DNA from: Albula goreensis | Lineage: Eukaryota; Chordata; Actinopteri; Albuliformes; Albulidae | NCBI GenBank assembly: GCA_022829145.1 | Contig: CM040752.1 | Location: forward strand, 33,264,586-33,328,585 | Direction of reading: 5' to 3' | DNA: 64,000 nt | In this document: piece by piece, positions 12,263 through 24,910 of the stretch | Numbering within the stretch: the first letter of the stretch is position 1 | Layout: every line of letters starts with the position of its first letter | The notes under the pieces: generated by a model | What the model was told of the DNA's origin: nothing | Databases searched by the model: none | Seen by the model: the letters and a program-made list of their open reading frames with translations, nothing else | Made by a program: the position numbers and the translations under genes

Positions 12263-12993
12263 TTCCCTCCCAGAGTACAGCAGGTGTAGCGGTGACCTTG
12301 GCTGACTGCTGGGTAAGACTGTGTGATTTATCTCCCTGTGCTGTCGCTCTCAGGGCTAAAAATAGCTCAGAAAGGCCCCGGCTGGGGGCAGAGGTGAGGA
12401 GCAGAGCATCAGAACCGTGACCTTAGACAGACGGACGGACCCCCCCTTTCCCACCCCCAACTCCACTTCGGGGTCCCCTCCAAAGCTTGGCTTGTTAAAG
12501 TTCTCACCTGGCTTATTAGCTTTTTTACTGGGCTTTACTCTTCTGCACAATTACTATAACATTCTTAAAATTAACTATATCGCAATTTACAATATGGGAG
12601 TATCTTCGGCCATTTTTTTGGACTTATGTTTAACAGACACACTGTCTGGTGCCACCCCCCACCCCAGTCATCCACCCCCCGCTGGCCCTGGTTGCATCTG
12701 TGCATTGCTGTGCCCCCTGGCAGCCAATCTCTCTTTCTGCCACTCTCTTTCTCTCTCCTCCTCTCTCGCTCTCTCCCTCCCTCCCTGGTACACTTTTCAT
12801 CTTATTATGGTTCCAGGTGTCTGGTTTCATGCCTGGGTGGATAGCGCTTGGTCTCTTTTTTTTCTTTTAACTCCGATAGTCTGGTGCTCCACTTTATATT
12901 TTCTTAACCTAGCTCTCTGTCTTTCACAGGGCTTTCATTTAGCCTTTCCTGCTGCTAATTCTCTGCTTACCGTATTCACTGATTCCTTTCAAA

Positions 12994-13013
12994 AAAAAAA
13001 AAAAAAAAAAATC
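12994..13013. repeat. poly-A run
   Basis: About 20 A in a row, preceded by TC-rich sequence at 12.73-12.79 kb. It may be the tail of a decayed retroelement, but no body is recognised. Confidence 0.8.
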
Positions 13014-14699
13014 CTGCCTGTTAAACTTTGCATGCATTAGCATGTTATTAATTCCGCCGTTAGCGGGTATGCTAATTCTGACTCCCTCTGATTTGGCTCT
13101 CCTTAACTGTCAAAAGAGTTTTAAATTAGTTCACAATTTAGAGCTGCGCTCTCCGCCAGTTTGCTTCGTAATCATATTTGTGTATTCTGAGCGGGGCTGT
13201 ATGAGATTGCGGGTATCTCGTTTCATGGCAGAAATGAAAAGATTTTGAGTCATTAGCTTGGTCCCTGGGAGAGCACTTTCTCTGGCTGCCTTGCCTGGAG
13301 AGGATTAAATGTGTAAAGCACCATTTTCTATGATTGCTTACCTTGTACCCTTGAATACAACCATTTTGAATACAATACAATAAACACTGGCCATAACAGT
13401 AACTGCTATGCCATTATGTCTGTGGCTGGGAAATGGGACACTTATATTTTTTAGGTCAAAAGTCACAGCTCTGACTCTGGGGGACATAAGTGTTTGTCAA
13501 TGCAACACATAAGTGAGGTCAATCAATTATATCTTCCCTTGATATTTATGTAGGTCAATCCATTCTGGAGCGACCATGAAGCAGCACAGAGTACAGTGTG
13601 AAGCAGAATGCATTCTGCTCCATGAAGCTCTGGAGAAGAAGCTACAGGTGGATCATCAGGTAACTGTCATCGCCATTTGATCTTCTACACCTGAGCTCTT
13701 TAAACGTGTGATATGCCAGGTTCCTCTCTTTTCTGTCCTGAGAAATTAAGGGGACGGTGGAGAAGCTGTCCAGACTCCTAATCTCTGAGAAGTTTTTGGG
13801 GCTGTCTTTGACAGTTTCCTTTGGAGCCTTGCTTTAAGGGGGATTTAGGTAACCTTAAGCTGTGCCAGAAAGGGCATGGCAAGGTCTGCAGATGGGTTTT
13901 ATTTCCCTTTCAATATGAAAAACATGAACGATGCTATGATTCTCTGCCTCATAGACTTACATTCACTTTGATACCGTAGTGAATTTTAGCATCTATGCTG
14001 GCATGCATTTAACATTACAGCGTGCACTATGCTGTGAGTCTCCCCACCAAATTAACAAACTTGAACAGACCAGGAGTTCCCTTTTTACAGAGTGCATTTT
14101 CTATCAAGCCCCTGTATTAAGAAGAGCTGCGCTGAGAAAAGGTCCAGTTCGCCGACAGTCTGGAAGAGAATCCTCAAGGGCAACATCAGTCGACCAGCAG
14201 GGCAACGGAAACGGGAGGCTGCTCCTCGTGGAGGCTGGGGAGAATTGCTAGGCTGAGCACGTCCTAGAGGGCAAATGGGGGAGAACGGAGCAGGTGGAGT
14301 TTGGGGGGGGTAGTGGGGGCTGTTTGGGATATCCAGTAGATAGGCGCAGAGCGAGGCTCTCTCTTCCTCTGTACGTCCCGTGCCTCGATGTGTGTTTTGA
14401 TGCCCGTCGGCGGCACGTGGAGCTTTAAATCAGGCCGGTTTAAATGCGGGGCAGTGGGTGAATTCTACCGCAGTAGAATCACTCTGGCTGACATCCAATC
14501 AAATGCACTCATGGCCTGGTTTATCAAAGCCTTCAGCTCACGTTAAAATTTCAGCTCATGCAATCTCAGTGACATGATTTGTGATTAGAGCAAATGAACT
14601 ACCTCAACCAATCGCATGCTCTCTTAGTGTTTTTGCCACGCGCAAAACAGTTTTGCACATAATGAACGCTTCAGGAAATCATGCCCTTATAAGAAAGTC

Positions 14700-14860
14700 T
14701 AAGAAAGTCTCTATGAGGGCAAATGCAATTTAATCAAAAGAGACTTTGTAGAGGTTTTCTTTAAATATGTTATATTCTATTCAAGCAAGCATGTCCTTTG
14801 GAATGTGTTCTTTTAATTCTAATACTGAATAGCAAACACTCTAAAAGAGACACAGTTTGT
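14700..14860 (+). repeat. dispersed repeat, copy A
   Basis: It shares CATGTCCTTTGGAATGTGTT and the preceding GTTATATT word with 48.82-49.00 kb in the same orientation. The family is unknown. Confidence 0.5.
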
Positions 14861-15084
14861 TTGAAGGGGTCCTGATCTCCGTGGCTGTGTGAGGGAGTGT
14901 TTTCTGTCCCAATAACAAAACCAAACCAGCCGTGCCACCACTCCAGCCAATGAAAGCCATCGCCAGATGAAAAGACTGGGAGCAGCTATTTGCATCTGCT
15001 AAGAGTGTAATTGGGTGGAGGTGCCTGGCCTTTCAAAGAGAAACAGTGTCTGCAGCACATTGAGGCAACACAAATGGTCAGTGT

Positions 15085-15333
15085 GTGCTTTGGAGTGTGT
15101 GTGAGTTTGTGTGTGTGTGTGTCTACTGTATGTGTGTGTATGAGTTTGTGTGTGAGTGCATGTGTGTTCATATTTGTGTGTGTGTTTGCATGTGTATGTG
15201 TCTACTATGTGTTTGTGTGTGTGTGCGTGTATGTGTGTATGTGTTTACTAAGTGTGTGTGTGCGCGTATGTGTGTATATGTGTCTACGATGAGTGTGTGT
15301 GCGTGTGTGTGTGTGAGAGTGTGTGTTTGTGTC
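15085..15333. repeat. imperfect TG-rich tract
   Basis: About 250 bases of TG dinucleotides interrupted by TATG, TTTG and CTAC words, on the 3' intron side of the 103-nt nav1 exon. Confidence 0.9.
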
Positions 15334-15984
15334 CAAACGCTGAACCTCATCGTTCCTACCACTTCCTCACATACGGACACACTCATGCGCTGTTAATAGC
15401 ATGCAGATACAACACAAACTGCACCACTTAACACTTAGACCAGGCCAGAAACCAAACGCTGGGAAAATCCGGAACATTCTCGGCCAAATTTCCCCAAGGA
15501 CCTCTGCAGCTACTGACTGGGAGGATTGGATATACTGCACATATTACTAAGCAAACTGCAAGTTTTGAGAACCAGGCCAGCTCTGACAGCTCCTTTAAGA
15601 GAAAAAAACATGCAAAGAATATATCGCATATGCGCTGGAAACATGTCAACCACGAAATGAAATGCAGGTGAGGCCAAAGGCACAGTGTCAAAAGCTGCAG
15701 AGCCGTTTTGCTGTTTTCTTTGCTACCGTGGCCTGAGACCGATGTGAGCAGGGTTTGATGTCAGATTTGGGCTAATCCTGCAGGTTTAAAGTGTAAATGG
15801 AAGGGTGGGGTGGGGGGGGGTGGATGAAAGTCAGAGTTCCAACCATGAGGACTTTACAGAAAACTATACTCACCAAAAATTATGGCATTTTTCCGCGACT
15901 GACACCCGATTTTCTAGATATCCAACCATGAGGACTTTTCAGTGATGCGCATGAGGGTAATTGTAAAAGCACCATTTTCCTCAC

Positions 15985-16087
15985 CTGTGGCTGAGTTGCG
16001 ACCCCCGCAGGCTGGACATGGTATCTTCCAGGTTCTGTCTGAGATCGAGGACATTCTGTACAGTGCGCTTTCTCTGGGACTCCGGAT
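15985..16087 (-). CDS. nav1: nav1 exon (SQRKRTVQNVLDLRQNLE segment)
   Basis: A 103-nt internal exon with acceptor TTTCCCCCACAG before 16087 and donor CACAG/GTGAGG at 15985/15984. The first two bases complete an Asp with the G left by the 42249 exon. Then come 33 codons reading PESQRKRTVQNVLD, LRQNLEDTMSSLRG, SQLSH, followed by two bases of a Ser codon. This is nearly identical to the segment that follows the VVTVLGDLEQLLFSQ region in mammalian NAV1, a predicted helical stretch rich in Arg, Gln and Leu. It is too short to appear as a long open frame. It lies between a TG-rich tract (15.09-15.33 kb) and a CA-rich tract (16.2-16.5 kb), which would be complementary in the primary transcript. Confidence 0.95.
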
Positions 16088-16202
16088 CTGTGGGGGAAAC
16101 CATTGAGTGGGGGAGTCAGGTTTGTCATCCATCATGGAATTACTGAGACTGCTGTGGTCACGCAATCGTGTAAGTCCACCTGGAGCCCTCAATTTTCCTA
16201 CC

Positions 16203-16362
16203 CGCGCATGCACACACACACAAACACAAACATGTGCATACATGCATACACATGCACACACGCACACATACCCACACACACATTGTCATGCATACATCTG
16301 TGCACATACAAATGCATGTACACAGGTTAGCATGTCCTCGCAGACACACACACACACACACA

Positions 16363-16402
<40 letters not shown>

Positions 16403-16490
16403 TACACGCATAAACACATGTACACACACACACACACACACTTGCGGACACACAAACACAAAAACAAACACACTCTCACACAAACACAGG
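16203..16490. repeat. imperfect CA-rich tract
   Basis: About 290 bases of CA dinucleotides with CATA, CGCA and AACA interruptions, on the 5' intron side of the 103-nt nav1 exon. Confidence 0.9.
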
Positions 16491-16907
16491 CACGTTTTGC
16501 TAAGTCAGCACTCCTCACTCTCTGCAGAGTAACCGTGAAGCATTTAGCCTGTGCGCAGCATTTATCCTGGGTAAGTAGAGGCTGGAGTGGCCTGCGCTAA
16601 AAAGGCTACTTTGCTGCTTTGATGCAGAATAGAGCAGGAACACTTAAGAGGTCCAGCGTCCCAGCAGGCCCCTCTCCTCCTCAGCCTCCGGTGCCAATGA
16701 ATTAAATATTAAAACAGCGGGCCGGCCAGAAGGCCCCGGGCTCTTCTGGCCGTAATGGGACTCACTTAACAGAACAGAGTCTCCCTCTCTTAAACAACAC
16801 ATTAGGATGGTTAAATGTCCGTCCATCGTCTAATTACCTCCATTAGGAGGGGAGGCTGAGCTGGCACACACACTTGGCACGCTGCTCCAACAATATCATG
16901 CCATGTG

Positions 16908-16982
16908 AGAGAAAAGAAAGAAACAAACAAAGGAAGAAAAAAAGAAAGAAAGATAGAGAGAAAGAAAGGAAAGAAAAAAAAA
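16908..16982. repeat. GAAA/GA-rich tract
   Basis: A purine-only low-complexity stretch of GAAA, AAAG and GA units. Confidence 0.8.
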
Positions 16983-17791
16983 ATCACAAGAGGTGATTTT
17001 GTGTTTTTGAGGTGACCCTTTTTTTTAAAATGACAGATATTTTGTCCTTAATCCATATCTGAAAGCATGTACATATACTATGCATGCATGTATGAACATA
17101 TGCTCATATGTACTATATTGATAATGAGGCATAACAATGCTATTGTTTACTGAGTTTTGAAACATTGCAGAAGTCTCATGTAAACGACAGGCGGAATGCA
17201 ACAGCTTTATGTGAAGCAGTTTATATATCTTTTGAACAATGGTTTCAATAACACTTCAATGTCAAATTACCAGAATGGATTACAACTCCCATTCAAAAAG
17301 GAGCTAATATGCTTTTCCAGTGGGCTAAAACAAATGAATACCTGTCCCTGCCATACCATAATATCTGCGCTAAGTACGTAATTGCAACACTGCATCAAAA
17401 CAAGGCAAAGACATGACATCGTAACTAAGCTGCCTCCCCTGATGAATATGCATGGTGTCTGCCAGTGGAGACGGCACGGCTGGGTTATTACGCCTCATCC
17501 CTAAACCAAGGCTCCAACAACATGGCCCCCCCACCCCCCCATAAGCGACCCAAAGTGACACCCACGTTTCCGGGGCGAAGGCGAAAAAACAAAAACGGCA
17601 CGCATGCGTACAGGCATCATCCCATCCATTAGCATGCAGACTCTGCTGGCTCCGCCGGTCACCATGGTGACGGGGACCCCCTCTGAGCGAGCTCGTCCGT
17701 CCTTTAGTTGTGGGATATTTATGCGTGTGCCTGCTGCGCATTCTCCAACCCCGCCCCCGCCAGAGGCGTTCCAGACGCGGCATCCTTGTTC

Positions 17792-17816
17792 ACACACACA
17801 CACACACACACACACG
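17792..17816. repeat. CA microsatellite
   Basis: About 12 CA units. Confidence 0.85.
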
Positions 17817-20782
17817 CATCATGCTGTCTCCATGATGACGATGTATGCGCCATCTTTGTTGTTATTTAGTTACCTGAGGCTTAGTCTCAATACCAGACGC
17901 TCAATCTTTTTTTTTTTTTTTTAAACTTGCATTGATGATGTTGATATAGGCTGCATACAAGCACAGTGGTGAACTCGGTTGGCACAGAAAAGTTTGCTGT
18001 TGTCTACATTTCTCACAGAGGAGCCACCAGATTTATGAGCTACCAATGGTAGCTGTAGACAAGTCCCACCATGCCCCCCCTCAAGCCCCCATTCCACTGC
18101 ATTATCAAAACAAATGCTAGAACTTCATGAGGTTTTTATGAGTTTGGGTTAAAAAAAAAAGTCTCCTACAGAGCCCCCTGTAAGGTGCACAGCTTGCAGT
18201 TTGTATTCATCTGTTGAATTAGCTTTAATCAGCTTTGGGAGGGTCATAACACAGCGTGGTCCGAGACTCCACAGTCAATACCAGGGCTGAGCGGAGAATG
18301 GCTGGAAGCTGTTTCAAGTGACACATTTCAAGACGTTCAGTAAAAGTTTTGCACGGCATCAATATGTGAAAGCATATGTACAAATTAATCAAACTGATGA
18401 TGAAGGGCAAAATAGTAAGATGACACAAAGAGAGTAGAAGAATTACACTACCCAGTCCGAGCTATGGACTGACTTTCTACAGGCTGGATGGTTAAACAGA
18501 CTCCTACTGAGGTCTCTGGAAGACATTGCCATTTGTTTTCATCAGTTTCATTTGCTTTAATTATAGTGGACTGTGTGTTATGCTACGGCCTGACCCAAGA
18601 CTTCCGCCAAGATTCCACACACCAGACGCCGAGGTTAATAAAGATATATAGAGTCTTTAGCTTCCAGTTCAGTTTTATGCAGTTAGCGTAGGAAACACTA
18701 GCCTTATTGAGAATACAACGCCCAGGCCAGTGCATTCCTGGATGACAACCTAATTATTTTCTGTAACTCTAGGTTTGAGACCTCATTTGCCCGTGATTTC
18801 GCAGTCTGCAGAGCAATGGGTCACGTTTAACTCTTAGAATCTGGTAACAGTTGTGGCCGACGGTTTAAAAACCTGAAAAGGACGGACACACAGAATTACA
18901 TTGCGATCAGCTGACATGGGATTGTTTCGGGATATTCTGCAGGGTGCCAGACAGGCGATCGCTTAGCCACTTGCACGACTCCATGCCCGTGAAGGTGGCG
19001 CTGCATCGTAGCGATGAGATAGCTGCTAGCTGATTTTTCAACACCCTCAAAACGTCAAATCTAATTTGGAGCCCAAGGGCCACAGCGGGGCAGGATCCCA
19101 GTTTATCCCCAATTGCCGTCAAATCATAAAACAATGGGACAGCGTTCCTCAATCCATCCTGGAAGGCCAGGAGCTAATCGTTTCATTCTCTCCCTGCAGA
19201 AGGAGAAGCGAGGAGAAGAGAGGGAATGCGTGGATGACACAAATTTACTGTGAACCCCATGACCTGAGACAAGGAGAGAAATGAACTGGACTGAACGTCG
19301 GAAAACTTCAGAATGGATTTCACCGTCCTGTCATTTCCCAATTAATTACACTCCTTCGCCACCTGTGCGGCTGAAAAGGACCCCGAAAGGCAGAAACCAT
19401 TGCGCACACAGTATGGTATTTATGTGAAAGATTTTTCACTGGTTCTCCCACGTTTTTCTTTATTTTACATCCATACATAACTATATGTGATGAGATTATT
19501 TTTTACAGTTCGTCGTTACGAAACAAAACTGAAAACCAAAGGAAGTTTTAGCTGAATATAATTAGCCTGCACCATGGAAATGGCAATTAATTCTCACCAA
19601 GACTTTCCTGAGGACTTACTATATTTTTTAAGGGAGGTACTCCAGGTGCCCTTTACACTGTACTGTGGACCTTTTCAGCCTCAGTCCAGTAATGAGCTCA
19701 GACTCCAGAAAACACCACCTATCCAATCAAAGGGATTACTAGGGGCCAAACCTGTCCTCAGTTGCTTCTTCACTTCATTTTTTTTTGTTTTTGGGGGTAA
19801 AATTGATGAGCCTGTCACAGTAAAAGCAGCGGAGTTGCCATGAAAAAGCTCTAACCAGGGAATGGGCTAACTTGCCATCGCCTTCAATATCCGGAGCCCC
19901 CAAGCCTTGTTAACAAACAAGGCATATCCACCAGAATAAACAGAAATGCCCCCCACCCCCACCACCCTCCGGTTGGAAATGGTCATCAATCATAATCTTT
20001 TTCCACCGAACCGTCGCCCCCCCGGGCCTTGTCCTGGAGGACCAGGAGCACATTTAGGATTCCGTGGCACTGGTCTGAGCGGCCTGGGGCGAAGCCAGGG
20101 ATAATGGACCACACAAAGCTAGCGTGCGCTAATGTGGAGTAAAGGTTACAGTGCGGGGTCTCTATAAAAGGGTTACAGAGGCTAACACAGTGAGCACCGA
20201 TAGGCTCTCAGCCAATTAATCATCGTGACACTTCGTTGTCTGCGCATTGCTGGTTTACAATGTGATGATGCTAGCGCATTGTACTCCTTGTGTTGCTGTA
20301 ATGCGTTTTAATGTGGAAATGACCAGCTCCCACCAGACTCTGTGAGTGGGGACCATGTTGAGGAACTGGTGAGTAAACGAGACTGACACCGATGCACAGT
20401 ACATCTGTATGCGCATATAGAATATGCATGTCAAATATGATTGATAATACTGCCAGGTAATGTAGCCCTCTTTTCACTACTGCAATGGAGCTCAGTCTTT
20501 TGTTTGCTTTTTGGTTCTACTGTATGAAAATTGTTTCAAGATAAAAGTTGTCTAGGCATTAATTTGACAAATTACTCCTGATTATGCAGGTTGGAAGAAC
20601 CCTCTTCGGGTGCAATAAAAAAATAAGTATATCAGCACCCTAATCTCATGTCAGTATAATTTAATCCATCCAGTAGTCCAAATGAATCATCTACACATGT
20701 TTGGTTACAGGTGCAGTGGATTGTGGGTAAATGGAGAGATAAATGGCCAGTGCACATGGACTGCTGGTGACAGGGGGATTGG

Positions 20783-20872
20783 CCCTCTCTCTTTCTTTCC
20801 CTATCTCTCTCTCTTTCTTTCTTTCTTTCCCTCACTCTCTCTCCCCCTCCCTCCCTCCCTCCCTCCCTCAGG
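20783..20872. repeat. TC/TTTC/CCTC tract
   Basis: A pyrimidine-only low-complexity run with successive TC, TTTC and CCTC units. Confidence 0.85.
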
Positions 20873-22407
20873 GCTGAGCTCCAGCTGGTGAGAGGAGATC
20901 TCTCTCCCTCCCCTGCAGGGTGCCGGTTAGACGTATGGCAACAGCAAGGCGGCCCGTCGGCCCTGTCCACCTCAGGGGCCCCCTGGGGGGCCGGTCCAGC
21001 TGGCCAGGAGCTGGAGGGTGGACAGGGAATGGAGCGGGCAGAAGGGGGGGGTGTACAGATAGGGGGGCCCTCTACACGGAAGGGGGTCATGACCTCCTGA
21101 GGTGTCATTTTCTCCACCAGCTGGACCTGGAGCGTGCTCAGTTAGCAGCTAGCAGCCACTGCGGGGACACCTCCACACTTGCAAATTGATCTCACTCTGA
21201 AGCTGAAGCTGTCAGACATGCAGGGGGTGCAGGGGCAGGGGTGTGGGGGGGGGATTGATTAAAGTGGTCCAGGGGAGCAGGGGTGGCGTAATGGTGAAAT
21301 GATGAAGTCATCGTAAAACTGGAGGTCACGGCCAATTACAACGCCACGCTTTGACTCCTATTGACTAGTCTGGGAAGCTACACCCAGAGACAAAGGACCG
21401 AGCTATACACTTTTATATCTGAGATACACTTTTTATGTACATGATGACCTGGAAAATACTACATAAAGAATAAAAAAGGATATCCTTCAAAGTTATGTAT
21501 GGTTCCTGTACGCTGTCATATAAATAATATAATAAATAGTAAGGTTTCTTTTATTTCTCTTTAGTATTTGTCATTGCTCGTGTGTATGAAAAGCCTTCTG
21601 TGCAAAGCTGAAATATTCCATAAAACCCCCTGTCAGGAAACATTCCCGCAGCACAAACAGCAGTATATCTTCAGGTGCTGGCTGCTTTTTAAACGCTCGC
21701 GTGCCTCTGTTTCCCCCGCGGGGCCCGTAGCTCCTGTCACGCAGCACTGGAGGGCACAGTGGACTGAGTGCTGGACGCGTTTCATCGGTGCCCAATTGTA
21801 CCCAAAGGGAGGCCTCTTTCACTGGACCGTGTGCACTCAAACGCCCCGGCCCATCCTACTGGTGACAGCGGCGCGCCCACAGTCCTACCACGCCATATAT
21901 CTCGCATTCCGACCCTTATTTCCCTCATATAAGACCTTTATAACGCTGCCAAGAAAATAATAAAGTGGAACAAAAAGGCAAATGTTTCGCAACTGAAAAA
22001 ATAATTAGCGAGGAAGGCGGCGGGGCAGACTAATCGAATTAAGTCCCACCCAGGCGAGCGTCAAATATGAATAAAAGGGGACACTCAAGGGAGACATTCT
22101 GTGGAATTTATCTGTATTTTTTCTGCTGGCAGCCAGTAATGAGTTCCTGAAGTTTGGAGTTTGCTTAAGATACATAGATGAAGAAATATCAAAGCTGTGC
22201 CAAAATGATCTTTATGGTTTAAAAACAAAAGTGGTGATCTGATTTAGCATTGGCCAAATACCTCATAGGGGTACGCATCAGATGTGATGTTTGGGATTAA
22301 AGAAATCAGCAGACTCAGGGTTTGACTTCAGAAGCTGTCATCTGCTTATTTAACACTTAATTTACGTCACTGGACGAGAATCATACACTCATTAAGCATC
22401 TCAGAAG

Positions 22408-22505
22408 TGCTGATCCAAGATCAGTTTCCTCTGCGCCAGTATCCTTAGCTCATACAGTAGGAGCTAAAGCGCAAAGCTGATCCTAGATCAGCCCTCCTAC
22501 TCCAA
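22408..22505. mobile_element. palindromic GATC element, copy 3
   Basis: The ends are GTGCTGATCCAAGATCAGTTT and AAAGCTGATCCTAGATCAGC. The interior has CTTAGCTCATACAGTAGGAGC, like the unit of the tandem array at 24.3-24.9 kb. Confidence 0.65.
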
Positions 22506-23684
22506 GATGCTTTATCTAATGTATGAAGGCATAGGTGCGGTCCCCATAAACATACACGCACCAGGGTGTGAAAACCTGAGGATGGGGATGTGGTCAGACA
22601 AAGACAAATTGATTCTGCGCTCGCTTGCTGTAATTAAGGCGCTGGCTGCATGGAGAGGCTGCCCCATGGTGCATTTTTGGGGAGTGAGGGGGTAGTATGG
22701 GCGAGCTCCTTCCCCTGCTCCACACACCCACATACACACACACACACACACAAACCTTCCGGGCCTCCAAGCTCCCAGGCTGAGCTGAGTGGAAGTCAAG
22801 ACGAGGGAATTAGCTATGCACATTATCCACCTTCCCCCCTCTGCCCTTATCAACCGTAAACCCCGCTAGCCCCCTCCCCCCCAACCCCTCTCAACCCTCG
22901 AGGGGGGGGCTGATGAATCACCGCTAACTGGTTAAACGGCGAGGCCCCCACCTTCCCTGCTGACGCTTACGCCGACGCCAGGCCCGGAACGAGGAGAGAT
23001 TTAGGAATTAAAGACATCACACAAACGATTAGCCGCGCTCGTTAGCCCATTCATTCAGAGGCATTCTCGCTCGTTTAGCCGCTAACTCCGCCAAGCAAGA
23101 GCGCCCCACCCCTTACCCTCCCTCCCCCCCCATCTTAATTGGGAAGGCTCGTTCCAGGAGAGGTGGCGCAATGTGGCCCGGTGAGGGGGCGGGCGGTGGC
23201 ACAGCCCTGGCAGGTTTGGCACAAAGTTGTGGCGAGAGGACAAAGACCGGGAGTGTGAGATCTCAGTAGCAGACATGAATACTGTGGGGCTGTGAGTCAG
23301 ATCACAGCCCATACTACAGCGATGCTCAGCCAAAGAGAAAGGTTTCAGACCGCCCAGAGGAACCCAAGCCAGCACTACAATCACCCTTTGAGAGCCTATT
23401 TTCCTCAATGCTCCTCTCTCTTTTTAGTGATTCCTGCTCCCTTTCCTGTCCAATCCATTCACATCCCACGAGACTTTCAAACTCAAGGACAGCGCGAATC
23501 TGGTTCGGCGTGAATCACTTTTTCAGGACAGACTGCATTATAGTAGAACAGCTCCGACAGCATAAAACAGCCTTTCACCGGTGAAGACAGTACGGTAAAA
23601 TATTTAAAACATTAGACTCATGGTAACTGAAAAATGCTGACCGTTTGTGAATGGAGCTGCTGAGGCGATGGGTTTCTATTGTAA

Positions 23685-23835
23685 AGTAGTGGTTAGGGCT
23701 CTAGAAATGTGGGAAACAGGTATGAATGTGAGTAAGACACTGCCTCTGTATTAGAACTATATTTATCCCTGATCGCTCCTCAAATATGTATGAGAATACT
23801 CTGGATAAATTGACAATTAAAGCAGTGGCTTAGCG
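23685..23835 (+). mobile_element. decayed SINE-like copy
   Basis: AGTAGTGGTTAGGGCTCTAG resembles a tRNA A-box head. GAGTAAGACACTGCC and CTCTGGATAAATTGACAAT resemble the SINE body and tail. Confidence 0.4.
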
Positions 23836-24077
23836 GCTGCTTAGAAGGCGTGCCAGTTAACGCAGTAACGGGTGCTTTCAGATTTATGCTTTTGTTTTAA
23901 GAGCGTTTGTCAATGCCATCGGATCCCACATGTGTGAATCATTTCGCGCCCCCGCCAGTCACAGACGGCCCACAAAGCCACCATCCCCACACAAGACGCT
24001 GAGCTCACTGGAGGTCCGTCACCGAGCCAGGCTGGGCGATGACAATGCCTCACACAGCGCCCATATATTAATAAACT

Positions 24078-24293
24078 GCGTGGGGGTGTAGTGGTAATGG
24101 TTTGGGAGCTGGTCTCATAACTAAATCCAGAGGTTGCAGGTTTGATTCCCAGCTAAGGCATGGTGGCTGTACCCATAACCAGGACACGGCACCTGAATTG
24201 CTTCAGTGAGAATCCAGCTGTATAAATGGATAACGTGTAATATGTAAACTGTAAGTCGCTGTGAATAAGAGCACCTGCTAAATGCCTAAATCT
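24078..24293 (+). mobile_element. tRNA-derived SINE, full length
   Basis: It has a tRNA-like head (GTAGTGGTAATGGTTTGGGAG, then the B-box GGTTTGATTCC at 24139-24149), a body (TGAATTGCTTCAGTGAGAATCCAGCTGTATAAATGG) and an L2-like 3' tail (GTAAGTCGCTGTGAATAAGAGC, CTGCTAAATGCC). The tail is that shared by many teleost SINEs and L2-clade LINEs. Confidence 0.85.
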
Positions 24294-24317
24294 GATATAA
24301 ATTGTCTCATAGTAGAT

Positions 24318-24910
24318 CTGTTGGTCTAGAATCAGGTCTGTCTTTCAGTTCTTAATAGATATGGCTGGGATATGGACAAGGGAAACCTGGTTCCAGATAC
24401 GCAGTCCAAGCTCTAATATATTTAATGTTTATATAGGTCATCTTGGATATATTTACCTTTTAGCTCATAATGCATATGATGAGGATATTAGCTTGGGGAA
24501 ATCTGACCATAGATTAGCACACTTACTCTGAGATGAATGCTTCAGGATCTGATCTAGGATCAGCTCTTTCTTTTATCTTTTAATGCATACGGTTAGGATA
24601 TGACCTGGCAGTAACCTGATCCTAGATCAACACTCATTCCATACCTGCTCTGAGATACTACACAAATAATGCCCTTATCTTGGATCAGCTATGTCTTTTA
24701 GTTCGTAATGGAAAAGATTAGGGTATGTGGAAGGGTCAAACCTGATCCTACATCTGCACGCTGACTCAGAAACATTATACGAATATAGGTCCTTATCGGA
24801 GATTGGTTTTGCCTTTAAGCCCGTAAAGCATATGGTTAGGATATGGATGGGGGATGGGGGGGTGAGGAAATATGATCCTGGATCAACACTCCTGCTCGGA
24901 GGCGTTCAGT
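24318..24910. repeat. tandem array of five GATC-element units
   Basis: Units of about 110-126 bases start near 24318, 24440, 24548, 24676 and 24796. Each has a GATCTAGGATCAG-like start, CTTTTAG(C/T)TC(A/G)TAATG, a GGTTAGGATATGG-like middle, CCTGATCCTAGATCA and a CTGCTCTGAGA-like end. The units are well diverged, so the array is old. Confidence 0.8.

Larger units (their letters stand above)
8083..15984 (-). other. nav1: nav1 intron between the 103-nt exon and the 369-nt exon
   Basis: A 7.9-kb intron. It holds a head-to-head pair of SINE-like copies (8835-9180), a SINE-like remnant (9290-9545), a hAT-type MITE (10485-10681), a GAGT array (11006-11408), a GATC-type palindromic element (12178-12262), a TC/CCTC tract with a poly-A run (12.73-13.01 kb), a dispersed repeat (about 14.70-14.86 kb) and a TG-rich tract (15085-15333). 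The stretches 9610-9900 and 13020-13250 look non-repetitive and balanced in base composition, so they could be conserved non-coding elements; that is only an impression. Nothing else is identifiable. Confidence 0.8.

Noticed and set aside
12417..13040. A 207-codon plus-strand open frame
   Set aside because: It crosses TC-rich low-complexity sequence and a poly-A run, has no recognisable domain, and lies within a nav1 intron.
24078..24160. Possible tRNA gene (A-box and B-box words)
   Set aside because: The head is degenerate and is followed by a SINE body and L2-type tail, so it is a retroposon, not a tRNA gene.
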